A DNA stretch of 11,730 bases from an uncultured Eubacteriales bacterium (lineage in GTDB: Bacteria > Bacillota > Clostridia > Oscillospirales > Acutalibacteraceae), in contig ONFW01000039.1 in the NCBI GenBank assembly GCA_900317215.1, positions 1 through 11,730 on the forward strand, read 5' to 3'. Positions 1 through 7,351 of the stretch are shown in pieces. Made by a program: the position numbers and the translations under genes. The notes below the pieces were generated by a model. It saw only the letters and a list, made by a program, of their open reading frames with translations, ran no database searches and was not told the DNA's origin. The first letter of the stretch is position 1; every line of letters begins with the position of its first letter.

Positions 1-1
1 G

Positions 2-145
2 CCTTTTCAAAGGGCGCAGTGCTTTGACAAAACAGGCTTTTTCAAGATGTTATGGCGCGGCTTTGAAGTAAAACACGCTTATGAAGTAAGCGAGCGCAGC
101 GAGCGAGGGCGCGAATCGTCCAGTGCGGTCACGCACTTTATGTAA
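2..145 (+). other. Open frame from left edge with low-complexity tract; possible gene tail or dispersed repeat
   Basis: The second reading frame is open from the window edge to a TAA at 143-145, about 47 codons. It contains a Ser-Glu-Arg-rich stretch encoded by GCGAGCG direct repeats at 90-96 and 99-105. I recognise no domain. The low-complexity character suggests a non-coding or dispersed repetitive tract rather than a true gene terminus, but a truncated C-terminus from a gene to the left cannot be excluded. A 6-bp hairpin (AGTGCG, GTCA loop, CGCACT) lies at 122-137, just before the stop. Confidence 0.2.
122..137 (+). terminator. Small hairpin upstream of secG, possible weak terminator
   Basis: AGTGCG at 122-127 pairs perfectly with CGCACT at 132-137 around a GTCA tetraloop. 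It is followed only by TTATGTAAATATA, not a clean T-run, so it would be a weak intrinsic terminator for a gene to the left, or simply a local inverted repeat. Confidence 0.25.
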
Positions 146-175
146 ATATATCTGTAATAAAATGAGCCAAAGCTC

Positions 176-204
176 TTGATTTTGTCGGAATTATGTGTTA
201 TCAT
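176..204 (+). promoter_or_regulatory. Predicted sigma-A promoter of secG
   Basis: TTGATT at 176-181 (4/6 match to TTGACA) is separated by 17 bp from TATCAT at 199-204 (5/6 match to TATAAT). Transcription would start near 211, giving a leader of about 43 nt. The leader includes the strong ribosome binding site AGGAGGA at 237-243, placed 10 nt before the secG ATG. An overlapping alternative pairs TTGTCG (182-187) with TGATAA (205-210). No other promoter this good is visible before secG. Confidence 0.6.
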
Positions 205-253
205 TGATAAGTATTGTTGAACAATAGCTGTTTTTTAGGAGGATCATAATATT

Positions 254-820
254 ATGGGAATTTGGCAGATCGTTGTAGGCATTGCAGTTCTTATTCTGGC
301 TGTGGTCATGATAATCATTATCATTCTGCAGGAGGGTCATGATTCCGGTCTCGGAACAATTACCGGCGGCGCCGACTCATTCATGAAGCGCGGCAAGGCA
401 AAAACTGCGGACGCTCTTTTCGCTAAGCTCACCAAGTACTGCGCTATCATCTTTTTTGTATTTGTCTGTGTACTCAATATGCTCTCATATTTCGGCTGGA
501 CAGGCAAGCCCAAGGCTGAAACAAAGGGCGAGACGATAGAAAGCTCAGCAAGCGCAGATACCTCAGAGCAGACCTCGGAGCAGGCTGCGGCGGAAATTTC
601 GGGCGAGACTTCTACAGAAGCTTCAACAGAGGCATCAACTCAGGCTTCAACAGAGGCATCGGCTCAGGCTTCAACAGAAGCATCAACTCAGGCTTCAACT
701 GAGGCTTCAACAGAGGCATCAACTCAGGCTTCAACAGAGGCATCAACTCAGGCGTCTGCACAGGCTTCGACAGAGACATCGGCTGCTCAGACATCTGCAA
801 CACCGAACTCACAGGCTTGA
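254..820 (+). CDS. secG: Preprotein translocase subunit SecG with long repetitive C-terminal tail
   Basis: SecG is the small auxiliary subunit of the SecYEG membrane channel; it aids SecA-driven export of preproteins. The sequence shows two membrane segments (about residues 4-25 and 62-80). Between them lies the family's loop, with Leu-Gln at 25-26, Gly-Leu-Gly at 32-34 and Gly-Gly at 38-39, then a basic stretch at 45-50. Normal SecG proteins end soon after the second helix, at roughly 75-110 residues; this one has 188. The extra ~100 residues are almost entirely Ala, Ser, Thr, Glu and Gln, including 13 units of Ala-Ser-(Thr/Ala)-(Glu/Gln) at residues 123-174. In the usual SecG topology both ends face outside, so the tail would be extracytoplasmic (inference). 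The ATG is fixed by AGGAGG at 237-242. A clear promoter precedes it and a terminator follows, so it may be transcribed alone. Confidence 0.94.
   Translation: MGIWQIVVGIAVLILAVVMIIIIILQEGHDSGLGTITGGADSFMKRGKAKTADALFAKLTKYCAIIFFVFVCVLNMLSYFGWTGKPKAETKGETIESSASADTSEQTSEQAAAEISGETSTEASTEASTQASTEASAQASTEASTQASTEASTEASTQASTEASTQASAQASTETSAAQTSATPNSQA
620..775 (+). repeat. Tandem 12-bp repeats coding Ala-Ser-Thr-Glu/Gln in secG
   Basis: Thirteen consecutive in-frame 12-bp units (GCTTCAACAGAG or GCATCAACTCAG and variants) form a mostly alternating 24-bp higher-order period coding ASTE-ASTQ. Most differences are synonymous (GCT/GCA, ACA/ACT) or Glu/Gln switches. The array likely arose by slippage or unequal exchange and should vary in length between strains. 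Confidence 0.9.
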
Positions 821-838
821 TAATAATGCAGAAAACGC

Positions 839-875
839 AGCAGCTTCAATGAGCTTCATTGAGGCTGCTTTTTTT
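839..875 (+). terminator. Intrinsic terminator after secG
   Basis: A 14-bp stem is formed by 839-852 and 856-869 with one G-U pair and a 3-nt GCT loop. The T-run at 869-875 follows directly. It lies 18 bp past the secG stop. The T-run ends immediately before the AAGGAG ribosome binding site of cca at 876-881, so terminator and downstream initiation signal are directly juxtaposed. Confidence 0.88.
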
Positions 876-886
876 AAGGAGCATAT

Positions 887-2230
887 ATGAGCATTCACAT
901 CGAACTGCCCGAAAGGGTAAGATACCTGATCAACAAACTGCGCTCGGCAGGTCATGAGGCCTATGTGGTGGGCGGCTGCGTGCGCGACAGCATTATGGGC
1001 AGAAAGCCCGAGGACTGGGATATATGCACCTCTGCTCTGCCCGGACAGACCGAGAGCTGTCTCGGGCTGCCTACGATAATAAAAAACGGCGTGAAGCACG
1101 GCACCGTCACTGTCCGACTCATGGACGAGAACTTTGAGATAACCACCTTCCGCACGGACGGCTGCTACACCGATAACCGCCGCCCCGGCAGCGTTACCTT
1201 TGTCAGCGATATCAACGCCGACCTTGCCCGCCGTGACCTCACCGTTAACGCCCTTGCCTATAATGACGAGACAGGGCTTGTTGACCCCTTCGGCGGTCTT
1301 GACGATATTAACAGACGTATAATACGCTGTGTGGGAAAGCCCTCAGACCGCTATAACGAGGACGGACTCCGCCTTATGCGAACGGTAAGGTTCGCTTCCG
1401 TTCTCGGCTTCGATATAGAACAGGCAACATCAAAGGCAGTGCATGAGAACAGGGAGCTTCTGCACAATATCTCTGCGGAGCGCCTTGCAAGCGAGCTTAT
1501 CAAGCTGCTCTCGGGCAGAAATGTCGAAAGGGTGCTTCTTGAATATCCCGACCTTATCGGAGTGTTCATTCCCGAGCTTCTGCCTATGGTCGGTCTTGAA
1601 CAGAGGAATCCTCACCACTGCTATGATGTCTGGACCCATACTGTAAAGGCGGTATCCTTGATAGAAAACGAAAGACTGCTAAGACTGTGCGCCCTCTTTC
1701 ATGACTTTGGCAAGCCGGACTGCTTTACAACAGACGAGAACGGCACGGGACATTTTCACGGCCACCCCAAGCGCAGCGCCGAGCTGTGCGACAACATAAT
1801 GAGGCGTCTCAGGCTTGACAACAGGACGATAGACAGCGCCGTAACGCTGATAAAGCTGCACGACCTGCGACCGCCTGCAAAGCCGAAAAACGTGAGGCTC
1901 CTTCTGTCAAAGACAGGCGAGGAGCTTTTCCCGAAGCTTCTGGAGCTCAAACGCGCCGACGCCCTTGCACAGAGCAGCTATATGCGTACGGAAAAGCTCC
2001 GCTATATCGACGACCTTCGCCGCATTTTCAGGCAGGAGATAGCAGCAGGCTCGGCATATAATGTAAAAATGCTTAAAATAAACGGCTCAGATCTCATTGC
2101 TGAGGGCTTTGCTCCGGGCAGGGCTCTCGGAGAAACTCTCAACGCCCTGCTCAGCGAGGTCATTGAGGGAGAGCTGCCCAATGAGAGGCAGGCGCTTCTC
2201 GGCGCGGCAAGGCGCTTGAGAGAGCAGTAA
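887..2230 (+). CDS. cca: CCA tRNA nucleotidyltransferase with HD domain
   Basis: This enzyme adds or repairs the CCA 3' end of tRNAs without a template. The class II nucleotidyltransferase head is clear: Gly-Gly-Cys-Val-Arg-Asp at 29-34, the catalytic Asp pair at D43 and D45 (DWD), and the nucleotide-selecting RRDLTVNA motif at 115-122. The DGLRLMRTVRF block of the neck domain follows. The second half carries an HD phosphohydrolase domain: H251, H272-D273 and H325-D326. At 447 residues it fits the longer clostridial forms that combine both domains. The start is supported by AAGGAG at 876-881, only 5 nt upstream. No promoter is visible between the secG terminator and this start, so expression probably depends on read-through or an internal promoter. 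A related poly(A) polymerase or A-only enzyme is a less likely alternative. Confidence 0.95.
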   Translation: MSIHIELPERVRYLINKLRSAGHEAYVVGGCVRDSIMGRKPEDWDICTSALPGQTESCLGLPTIIKNGVKHGTVTVRLMDENFEITTFRTDGCYTDNRRPGSVTFVSDINADLARRDLTVNALAYNDETGLVDPFGGLDDINRRIIRCVGKPSDRYNEDGLRLMRTVRFASVLGFDIEQATSKAVHENRELLHNISAERLASELIKLLSGRNVERVLLEYPDLIGVFIPELLPMVGLEQRNPHHCYDVWTHTVKAVSLIENERLLRLCALFHDFGKPDCFTTDENGTGHFHGHPKRSAELCDNIMRRLRLDNRTIDSAVTLIKLHDLRPPAKPKNVRLLLSKTGEELFPKLLELKRADALAQSSYMRTEKLRYIDDLRRIFRQEIAAGSAYNVKMLKINGSDLIAEGFAPGRALGETLNALLSEVIEGELPNERQALLGAARRLREQ

Positions 2231-2281
2231 GCTTAACGATAAGAACGGACATTACAAATAACAAGAAGGAGTGTAAAGACC

Positions 2282-4252
2282 ATGAAAAACAGATTAGCCC
2301 TGCTGCTTGCGGCGCTGACAGTAATGTCGGCTCTCACAGCCTGTACCTCAAACGGCACGGAGAGCAGCCTCTTTTCTTTCTCTACGGATAGCCTGCAGGC
2401 GTCAGTCTCAGAGAACGCCTCTGCGGAGAGCGTGACCGAAAGCCCCTCCGAAGACCCCGAGACAACAAGTCACGAGCCCTCGGCTGATCCTTCTCAGGCT
2501 CAGCAAAGCTCAAAGGCTGAGCAGTCTTCAAAGGCTGAGCAGTCCTCTAAGGCTCAGCAAAGCTCACAGGCACAGCAGAGCTCTCAGGCACAGCAAAGCT
2601 CACAGGCTCAGCAGAGCTCACAGGCTCAGCAAAGCTCACAGGCTCAGCAAAGCTCACAGGCACAGCAGAGCTCACAGGCTCAGCAGAGCTCACAGGCTCA
2701 GCAGAGCTCGCAGCCTCAGCAGAGCTCACAGCCGCAGCAAAGCTCACAGCCGCAGCAAAGCTCACAGCCGCAGCAAAGCTCTCAGCCGCAGCAAAGCTCA
2801 CAGCCTCAGCAAAGCTCACAGCCCGAACCGCAGCCCGAGCCTGCCGTTGAAACGGATATCGGCGGCATGGCTTTGTATAACGAGCTTTTTAAGATAGAAA
2901 ACAAGGTCTCGGTGAGCATAAAAATGGACAGCTCCGAGATAGATAAGCTGCAGGCGGACTATATGAAATACAGCGCAGCAGGCGGTGATAAAAAATCCGA
3001 GATATACCGCAAGGCCGACATCACCGTTACAGTCAACGGAAGGAGCTATGAGATCGACGAGGTAGGTATAAGACTAAAGGGAAATCAGTCTCTCGAGCCG
3101 TTCTATTCTCAGGACGGCACGCCGAATATCTGCAGCTTCAAGCTCAGCTTTGACGAGACGTTTGACGACAAGGACGAATACGGCTCCTCCGCAAAGACAT
3201 GGACGGACAAGGCGGCACGTGAAAAAAGGAAAAAGCGCAAGCTTGCCACCCTCAACGAGCTTGATATAAAATGGAATATCTGCTACGACATGACCAACAT
3301 CAGAGAGGTCTATGCAACAAAGCTGTTTGAGGCGGCAGATGTTCTTGTGCAGAAGATAGGTCTTTCACAGCTCAGCGTCAACGGAAATAATTACGGACTT
3401 GTGAAGATATACGAGCCGATAGACAAGACCTTCCTCGAGAAGCGTCTGCCCTCGTCGGCTATCGGCGGCGACCTCTACAAATGCATGTGGTCTGACTGCA
3501 ACAACAGCGGTACTCATACGGGTCGCTGGACGGGGACCACCTACAAAACGGACAATTCCTACGGTATTCAGGACAACAGCAGGGGGATAAGATTCAACTT
3601 TAACCTCAAGACGAACAAAAAGACCTCCAAGCACGATTCTCTCAAAAACTTCCTCAGCGTGATAAACAAAAGAGGCGTCACAAGGGAGGAGCTTGAAAAG
3701 GTGCTTGACGTTGACTATTACGCCTCGTTCATGGCGGCGTCTTATTTTGCCGGCGACCCGGACGATATACGCAACAATTTCAACAATCACTATCTCTACT
3801 TCCGCAAGGACAACGGCAAGGCTATATTCATCGTCTACGATAACGACCGCACCCTCGGCATAACCTACGGACTCAACCGTAACTGCGCCGAGAGAAATCC
3901 CTATTCAAACTATGCCGCAACAGGCGGCGACCAGACTAATCCCCTCATCAGAAGCACGGTCTGTCACGATGCGTCACAGTCCCTTATCTATATCAGGGAA
4001 AAATACGCCTCAATGCTGAAAAAGCTCTCCGAAACTCCGATGCTCACAAGCGACGCCGATTTCAACAAAATGTACTCCACGGCAAAGGCTAACTATGAGA
4101 GCATCATCACACCTTACACACGCTTTGCAAATCAGGAGGAGAGCTTCGGCTTCAGTCTCGACGGCAACAAGAACGGCGGCGACAGGGCGAATATGTCCTT
4201 TGAGCAGTTCCGTTCTCAGATAATGGAGACATACAGGACATCTGAGCCTTAA
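2282..4252 (+). CDS. CotH-domain (spore-coat kinase-like) lipoprotein with Gln/Ser-rich linker
   Basis: The N-terminus is a lipoprotein signal peptide with lipobox Leu-Thr-Ala-Cys (18-21), so C21 should be lipidated and the protein held outside the membrane. Residues 22-75 are Ser/Glu-rich; 76-177 are 17 copies of a six-residue SS(K/Q)(A/P)(E/Q)Q unit; a Pro/Glu stretch follows. The globular part, about 200-650, resembles the CotH kinase family: GIRLKGN at 262-268, the region with REVYATKLFEAADV and NGNNYGLVKIYE, then GGDLYK, and YDNDRT at 519-524 as the likely metal-binding Asp-x-Asp. Bacillus CotH phosphorylates spore coat proteins; ruminococci carry many CotH-domain proteins, some with dockerins. 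No dockerin is seen here. AAGGAG at 2266-2271 sets the ATG. The gap to cca is 51 bp with no terminator, so they may share a transcript. The substrate is unknown. Confidence 0.88.
   Translation: MKNRLALLLAALTVMSALTACTSNGTESSLFSFSTDSLQASVSENASAESVTESPSEDPETTSHEPSADPSQAQQSSKAEQSSKAEQSSKAQQSSQAQQSSQAQQSSQAQQSSQAQQSSQAQQSSQAQQSSQAQQSSQAQQSSQPQQSSQPQQSSQPQQSSQPQQSSQPQQSSQPQQSSQPEPQPEPAVETDIGGMALYNELFKIENKVSVSIKMDSSEIDKLQADYMKYSAAGGDKKSEIYRKADITVTVNGRSYEIDEVGIRLKGNQSLEPFYSQDGTPNICSFKLSFDETFDDKDEYGSSAKTWTDKAAREKRKKRKLATLNELDIKWNICYDMTNIREVYATKLFEAADVLVQKIGLSQLSVNGNNYGLVKIYEPIDKTFLEKRLPSSAIGGDLYKCMWSDCNNSGTHTGRWTGTTYKTDNSYGIQDNSRGIRFNFNLKTNKKTSKHDSLKNFLSVINKRGVTREELEKVLDVDYYASFMAASYFAGDPDDIRNNFNNHYLYFRKDNGKAIFIVYDNDRTLGITYGLNRNCAERNPYSNYAATGGDQTNPLIRSTVCHDASQSLIYIREKYASMLKKLSETPMLTSDADFNKMYSTAKANYESIITPYTRFANQEESFGFSLDGNKNGGDRANMSFEQFRSQIMETYRTSEP
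2507..2812 (+). repeat. 17 tandem 18-bp repeats in the CotH-domain lipoprotein gene
   Basis: Seventeen in-frame 18-bp units based on AGCTCACAGGCTCAGCAG run without interruption. They are sorted by type: three units code Ser-Ser-Lys-Ala, eight Ser-Ser-Gln-Ala and six Ser-Ser-Gln-Pro. Most other differences are synonymous (CAA/CAG, GCT/GCA). The ordered blocks suggest stepwise local expansion. It is not a CRISPR: units are contiguous, with no spacers, and they are coding. Confidence 0.93.
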
Positions 4253-4262
4253 CAGCGGTGAA

Positions 4263-4290
4263 TTGCTTCTGCACTGCGGCATTTGATAAT
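4263..4290 (+). promoter_or_regulatory. Weak candidate promoter for the dnaD-loader pair
   Basis: TTGCTT (4263-4268) and GATAAT (4285-4290) are separated by 16 bp. The -10 matches 5/6 but the -35 only 3/6. If used, it would give an ~85-nt leader containing the hairpin at 4332-4368. Read-through from the CotH gene is equally possible, since no good terminator follows that gene. Confidence 0.25.
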
Positions 4291-4331
4291 TCATTTTAGC
4301 AAAAACACGGTTTTTTTCAGGAAGGGGGCTT

Positions 4332-4368
4332 GGGGGACGACCCTTTGCTTTAAGCAATGGGCTCCTCC
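4332..4368 (+). promoter_or_regulatory. Hairpin in the leader of the DnaD-domain gene
   Basis: GGGGGA (4332-4337) can pair with TCCTCC (4363-4368, one G-U). After a small asymmetric bulge, CCCTTTGC (4341-4348) pairs with GCAATGGG (4354-4361) with one T-T mismatch around a TTTAA loop. The hairpin ends 13 nt before the preferred ATG at 4382, where no ordinary Shine-Dalgarno is seen. No T-run follows, so it is not a terminator. It could be a leader structure or a copy of a dispersed palindromic element. Confidence 0.4.
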
Positions 4369-4381
4369 GACAATACAAAAT

Positions 4382-5401
4382 ATGGAATACAGATTAGAGC
4401 TTGGAGCATGGGGAAGTGTTTTCGCCGTGCCGACGGCTGTTGTTGACGAGCATCTCAGGCTTGCGGGAGGAGCGCAGCTAAAGGTGATGCTTTATATCCT
4501 GCGTCATGCAGGGGAGGGCTTTACTCCCGAGAGCATAGGTCAGGCGCTGTCAATGCATCAGGCTGATGTCAGCGATTGTGTGCAGTACTGGATAAATGCG
4601 GGGCTTTTGTCCTCGCAGGAAGGTATACTTACTCCGCCTCAGCCCGAAGCAGCTTTGCAGGAGGAAGCGGAGCCTGCTGCCGAAAGCCTGACGGACTCAC
4701 CTGCTCCCGTGCAGGAAAAGCAGCCCAAAAGACTGCCCTCGCGTCCGGAAAAGCCCGATGCGAAATATCTTGCAGAGAGGATAAGGACAGACCCTGCGGT
4801 AGAGTTTCTCATGAATTCGGCGGACGAGATCTTCGGCAGGCTCACAAGCGTGAACGACAAGGAGACGCTGCTGCTTATACATGAGTATGACGGACTGCCC
4901 GTTGAAGTGCTGATAATGCTTATGCAGTATGCAGCAGGCGAGGGCAAGTGCAATATGCGATATATTGAAAAGCTTGCTATCTCATGGGCTGAGGAGGAGA
5001 TATTCACCCTCGAGGCCGCAGAGAAAAAGATAAAGGAGCTCTCGGAGAGGACGAGCGCCGCAAAGAGATATCAGCGCATAATCGGGCTTGAAGCCCATTC
5101 TCCCACAAAAAAGGAAAAGGACTTTGCCGACCTGTGGCTCAACAAGCGACGCTATCCCGAGGAGCTTATCCGTGAGGCATACGAGATATGCATTGACAAC
5201 AAGGGAAAATATATCCAGAAATATATAGGCTCTATACTCGAGAGCTGGTTCAAGGCCGGCATAGGCTCCGTTGAGCAGCTAAAAGCGCAGCAGAGCGTGA
5301 AAAAGACAAAAGCTTCAAAGGACAGCTACGGCGACACCTTTGACCTTTCGCTTTATGAAAGCATGAGACTTCCGGACGAAGAAGGGTGGGGTCAGGATTG
5401 A
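4382..5401 (+). CDS. DnaD/DnaB-domain replication initiation protein
   Basis: Proteins of this family help load the replicative helicase during primosome assembly in Firmicutes. The N-terminal ~80 residues look like a DnaD-type winged helix. A Pro/Glu-rich linker follows (about 85-125), then two DnaB_2-type helical modules. Each module ends in the family motif: Y194-xxx-L198-xxx-W202 and Y281-xxx-I285-xxx-W289, the second an exact YxxxIxxxW. I chose ATG 4382 (339 residues) because relatives start at this MEYRLELGAWGSVFAVP-like segment. An upstream in-frame ATG at 4283 would add 33 residues encoded by the leader hairpin. Neither start has a good ribosome binding site. The stop overlaps the start of the helicase-loader gene by 4 bases, consistent with the two acting together. 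It may be the chromosomal DnaD or a paralogue. Confidence 0.85.
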   Translation: MEYRLELGAWGSVFAVPTAVVDEHLRLAGGAQLKVMLYILRHAGEGFTPESIGQALSMHQADVSDCVQYWINAGLLSSQEGILTPPQPEAALQEEAEPAAESLTDSPAPVQEKQPKRLPSRPEKPDAKYLAERIRTDPAVEFLMNSADEIFGRLTSVNDKETLLLIHEYDGLPVEVLIMLMQYAAGEGKCNMRYIEKLAISWAEEEIFTLEAAEKKIKELSERTSAAKRYQRIIGLEAHSPTKKEKDFADLWLNKRRYPEELIREAYEICIDNKGKYIQKYIGSILESWFKAGIGSVEQLKAQQSVKKTKASKDSYGDTFDLSLYESMRLPDEEGWGQD

Positions 5402-6408
5402 GTTACTCTAAGGAAGTATACGCTCAGGCGGAGGCTATCCTCGAAAGACGAAGAATGTACTCCGAGCAGGAGCTTGAAAAAAGACGCGAGCTGCTGTATG
5501 CCCGTTCACCAAGGGCGGAAAAGCTGGAGCGCATGATAGCAAGGACCTCGGCAGCCGCGGCCAAGGCGGTGCTTGCGGGCGAGGACGTGCGCGCTCAGCT
5601 TGAACAGCTCAGGGATAAGAACCTCGCAATGCAGAAGGAGCTTGCGGATATAATAAAGGGCTTCGGCTTTCCGGAGAATTATCTCGAGCCGTGGTACACC
5701 TGTGCGGCATGCCGTGACAGAGGAGATATCGACGGCAAAATGTGTGATTGCATGAGGCAGCTCCTCAGAAAAACAGCCTTTGACAGGCTCAACGCGATGT
5801 CGCCCCTCAGCCTTTGCGACTTTGACAGCTTTGACCTTGATTACTACCCCAAAACTCCGCCGCAGGACGGGGGAATGAGCTGCTATCAGATAATGAGCAA
5901 GACTCTCAGATACTGCCGCCGCTATGCCGACACCTTCTCGACCGACTCAATAAGCCTGCTAATGCAGGGCGGCGCAGGACTGGGCAAGACCCACCTGTCC
6001 CTTGCCATAGCCTCACAGCTTATAAACAGGGGCTTCGGCGTGGTTTATGTTTCAGCTCCCGCCCTTACGGACAGGCTTGCAAAGGAGAGCTTTGACTACC
6101 GTTACAGAAACGAGGATATGCCCGTATCGCAGACCCTCTCAGACTGCGACCTGCTGATAATTGACGACCTCGGCGCCGAGTTCAGCAACAGGTTCACGGT
6201 TTCGGCTCTTTATAATATAATCAACACAAGGCTCATTCTCTCAAAGCCTATGATAATAAGCACGAATCTCACACTCAGCGAGATACGGGAGCAGTACAGC
6301 CAGAGGATAACCTCACGCATAATAGGCGAATTTATCAGACTTGAATTTGCCGGCAGGGACATAAGACAGCTAAAGCGCATAAGTCAGAAGCCCGACGGCG
6401 GCACCTGA
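5398..6408 (+). CDS. DnaI/DnaC-type helicase loader ATPase
   Basis: This AAA+ protein should load the replicative helicase onto DNA with the DnaD-type partner encoded just upstream. With the chosen start it has 336 residues. The N-terminal half has a helical region and a zinc-binding cluster C102-xx-C105 ... C116-x-C118, as in DnaI. The ATPase half has Walker A GGAGLGKTH at 191-199 (K197), Walker B LLIIDDLG with D256-D257, a sensor-1-like IISTN and a C-terminal Arg-rich RITSRIIGEF segment. I prefer TTG at 5398: it forms a TTGA overlap with the upstream stop, AAGGG at 5382-5386 lies 11 nt before it, and the product begins MSYSKE, as expected of relatives. A GTG at 5386 would add four residues but would overlap that ribosome binding site. 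A gap of 49 bp separates it from the next gene. Confidence 0.92.
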   Translation: MSYSKEVYAQAEAILERRRMYSEQELEKRRELLYARSPRAEKLERMIARTSAAAAKAVLAGEDVRAQLEQLRDKNLAMQKELADIIKGFGFPENYLEPWYTCAACRDRGDIDGKMCDCMRQLLRKTAFDRLNAMSPLSLCDFDSFDLDYYPKTPPQDGGMSCYQIMSKTLRYCRRYADTFSTDSISLLMQGGAGLGKTHLSLAIASQLINRGFGVVYVSAPALTDRLAKESFDYRYRNEDMPVSQTLSDCDLLIIDDLGAEFSNRFTVSALYNIINTRLILSKPMIISTNLTLSEIREQYSQRITSRIIGEFIRLEFAGRDIRQLKRISQKPDGGT

Positions 6409-6457
6409 CTTTATCGTAAGCCGGCACTTCATATCATAAAAAAGAGGAGACGTTAAT

Positions 6458-7309
6458 ATGTCAAAGATACTTCTCAGCGCAGACAGCACCTGCGATATCT
6501 CCGGAGAGCTGCTTGAAAGCACGGGAGCAAGGCTTTTCCCTATGCACATAATTCTGGGCGAAAAAAGCTACAATGACGGCGTGGACATAAAGCCCGACGA
6601 TATCTACGCGAATTTCAATGCGACAGGCAGGCTTCCTAAAACGGCGGCAGTCAATGTCGGTGAATATTATGACCACTTCAAGCCCTTTGTGGAGCAGGGC
6701 TATGATATCATTCACATCAATTTAGGCTCAGCTCTTTCAAGCTCTTATCAGAACTGTGTAGCCGCAGCTAAAAAGCTGGGACATCTCTATCCCGTTGACT
6801 CCTGCAATCTTTCCTCAGGCTCGGGTCATCTTGTTATAGAGGCGTCAAAAATGATAAAGGAGGGTCTGCCTGCCTCAGAGATAGCACAGCAGCTCCGCGC
6901 TCTCACACCAAAGTGTCACACAAGCTTTGTTATCGACAAGCTGGACTATCTCCGTGCAGGAGGACGCTGCTCCACTCTCGCAATGCTGGGGGCTAATCTG
7001 CTCAGGATAAAGCCGAGCATCAATGTCAACAACAGTGACGGCTCAATGACGGTGGGCAAAAAATACAGAGGCCCTCTTGAAAAGGTGCTGGTCACTTATG
7101 TTCATGAAAAACTCGAACAGTACGATAAGATAAGGGACGAGCGCATCTTTGTCACTCATGCAGGTATCGGAGAAAAATATGTAAAGATAGTCCGTGACGA
7201 GGTGGAGAAGCTTAAATATTTCCGCAATATCTATACCGAACGTGCAAGCTGCACTATCTCCTCTCACTGCGGCCCGGGAACGATTGGTATACTCTTTATG
7301 ACGGAATAA
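6458..7309 (+). CDS. DegV-family fatty-acid-binding protein
   Basis: DegV proteins bind a single fatty acid; some (FakB) present it to the kinase FakA for entry into phospholipid synthesis. At 283 residues it has normal family length. The N-terminal ADSTCDIS and following segment mark the first lobe. T62 in the LPKTAAV loop, R170 in the signature LDYLRAGGRCS (162-172) and H270 just before GPGTIG (272-277) occupy the positions that contact the fatty-acid carboxylate in family structures (from memory of the family, not checked by alignment). AGAGGAG at 6443-6449 precedes the ATG. It lies 49 bp after the helicase loader and 42 bp before rnr in the same direction, so it is probably within the same operon. 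No FakA gene is nearby, so a FakB role is inference. Confidence 0.92.
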   Translation: MSKILLSADSTCDISGELLESTGARLFPMHIILGEKSYNDGVDIKPDDIYANFNATGRLPKTAAVNVGEYYDHFKPFVEQGYDIIHINLGSALSSSYQNCVAAAKKLGHLYPVDSCNLSSGSGHLVIEASKMIKEGLPASEIAQQLRALTPKCHTSFVIDKLDYLRAGGRCSTLAMLGANLLRIKPSINVNNSDGSMTVGKKYRGPLEKVLVTYVHEKLEQYDKIRDERIFVTHAGIGEKYVKIVRDEVEKLKYFRNIYTERASCTISSHCGPGTIGILFMTE

Positions 7310-7351
7310 CACGGCGCAGACAGTCCGGCTTTGCAATAAAGGAGGGATAAA

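Noticed and set aside
2507..2812. CRISPR-like repeat array
   Set aside because: Units are contiguous 18-bp coding repeats with no spacers, and in frame with the lipoprotein gene.
3365..3790. 141-codon open frame antisense to the CotH gene
   Set aside because: It lies fully within a strongly supported coding region, has no ribosome binding site and no recognisable motif.
4311..4317. Run of seven Ts after the CotH gene as a terminator
   Set aside because: Only an A/T-only pairing (AAAAAC with GTTTTT) precedes it; no stable stem is visible.
4283..4381. Upstream ATG extension of the DnaD-domain protein
   Set aside because: The added 33 residues are encoded by hairpin and homopolymer sequence, resemble no domain, and lack a ribosome binding site; family members start near ATG 4382.
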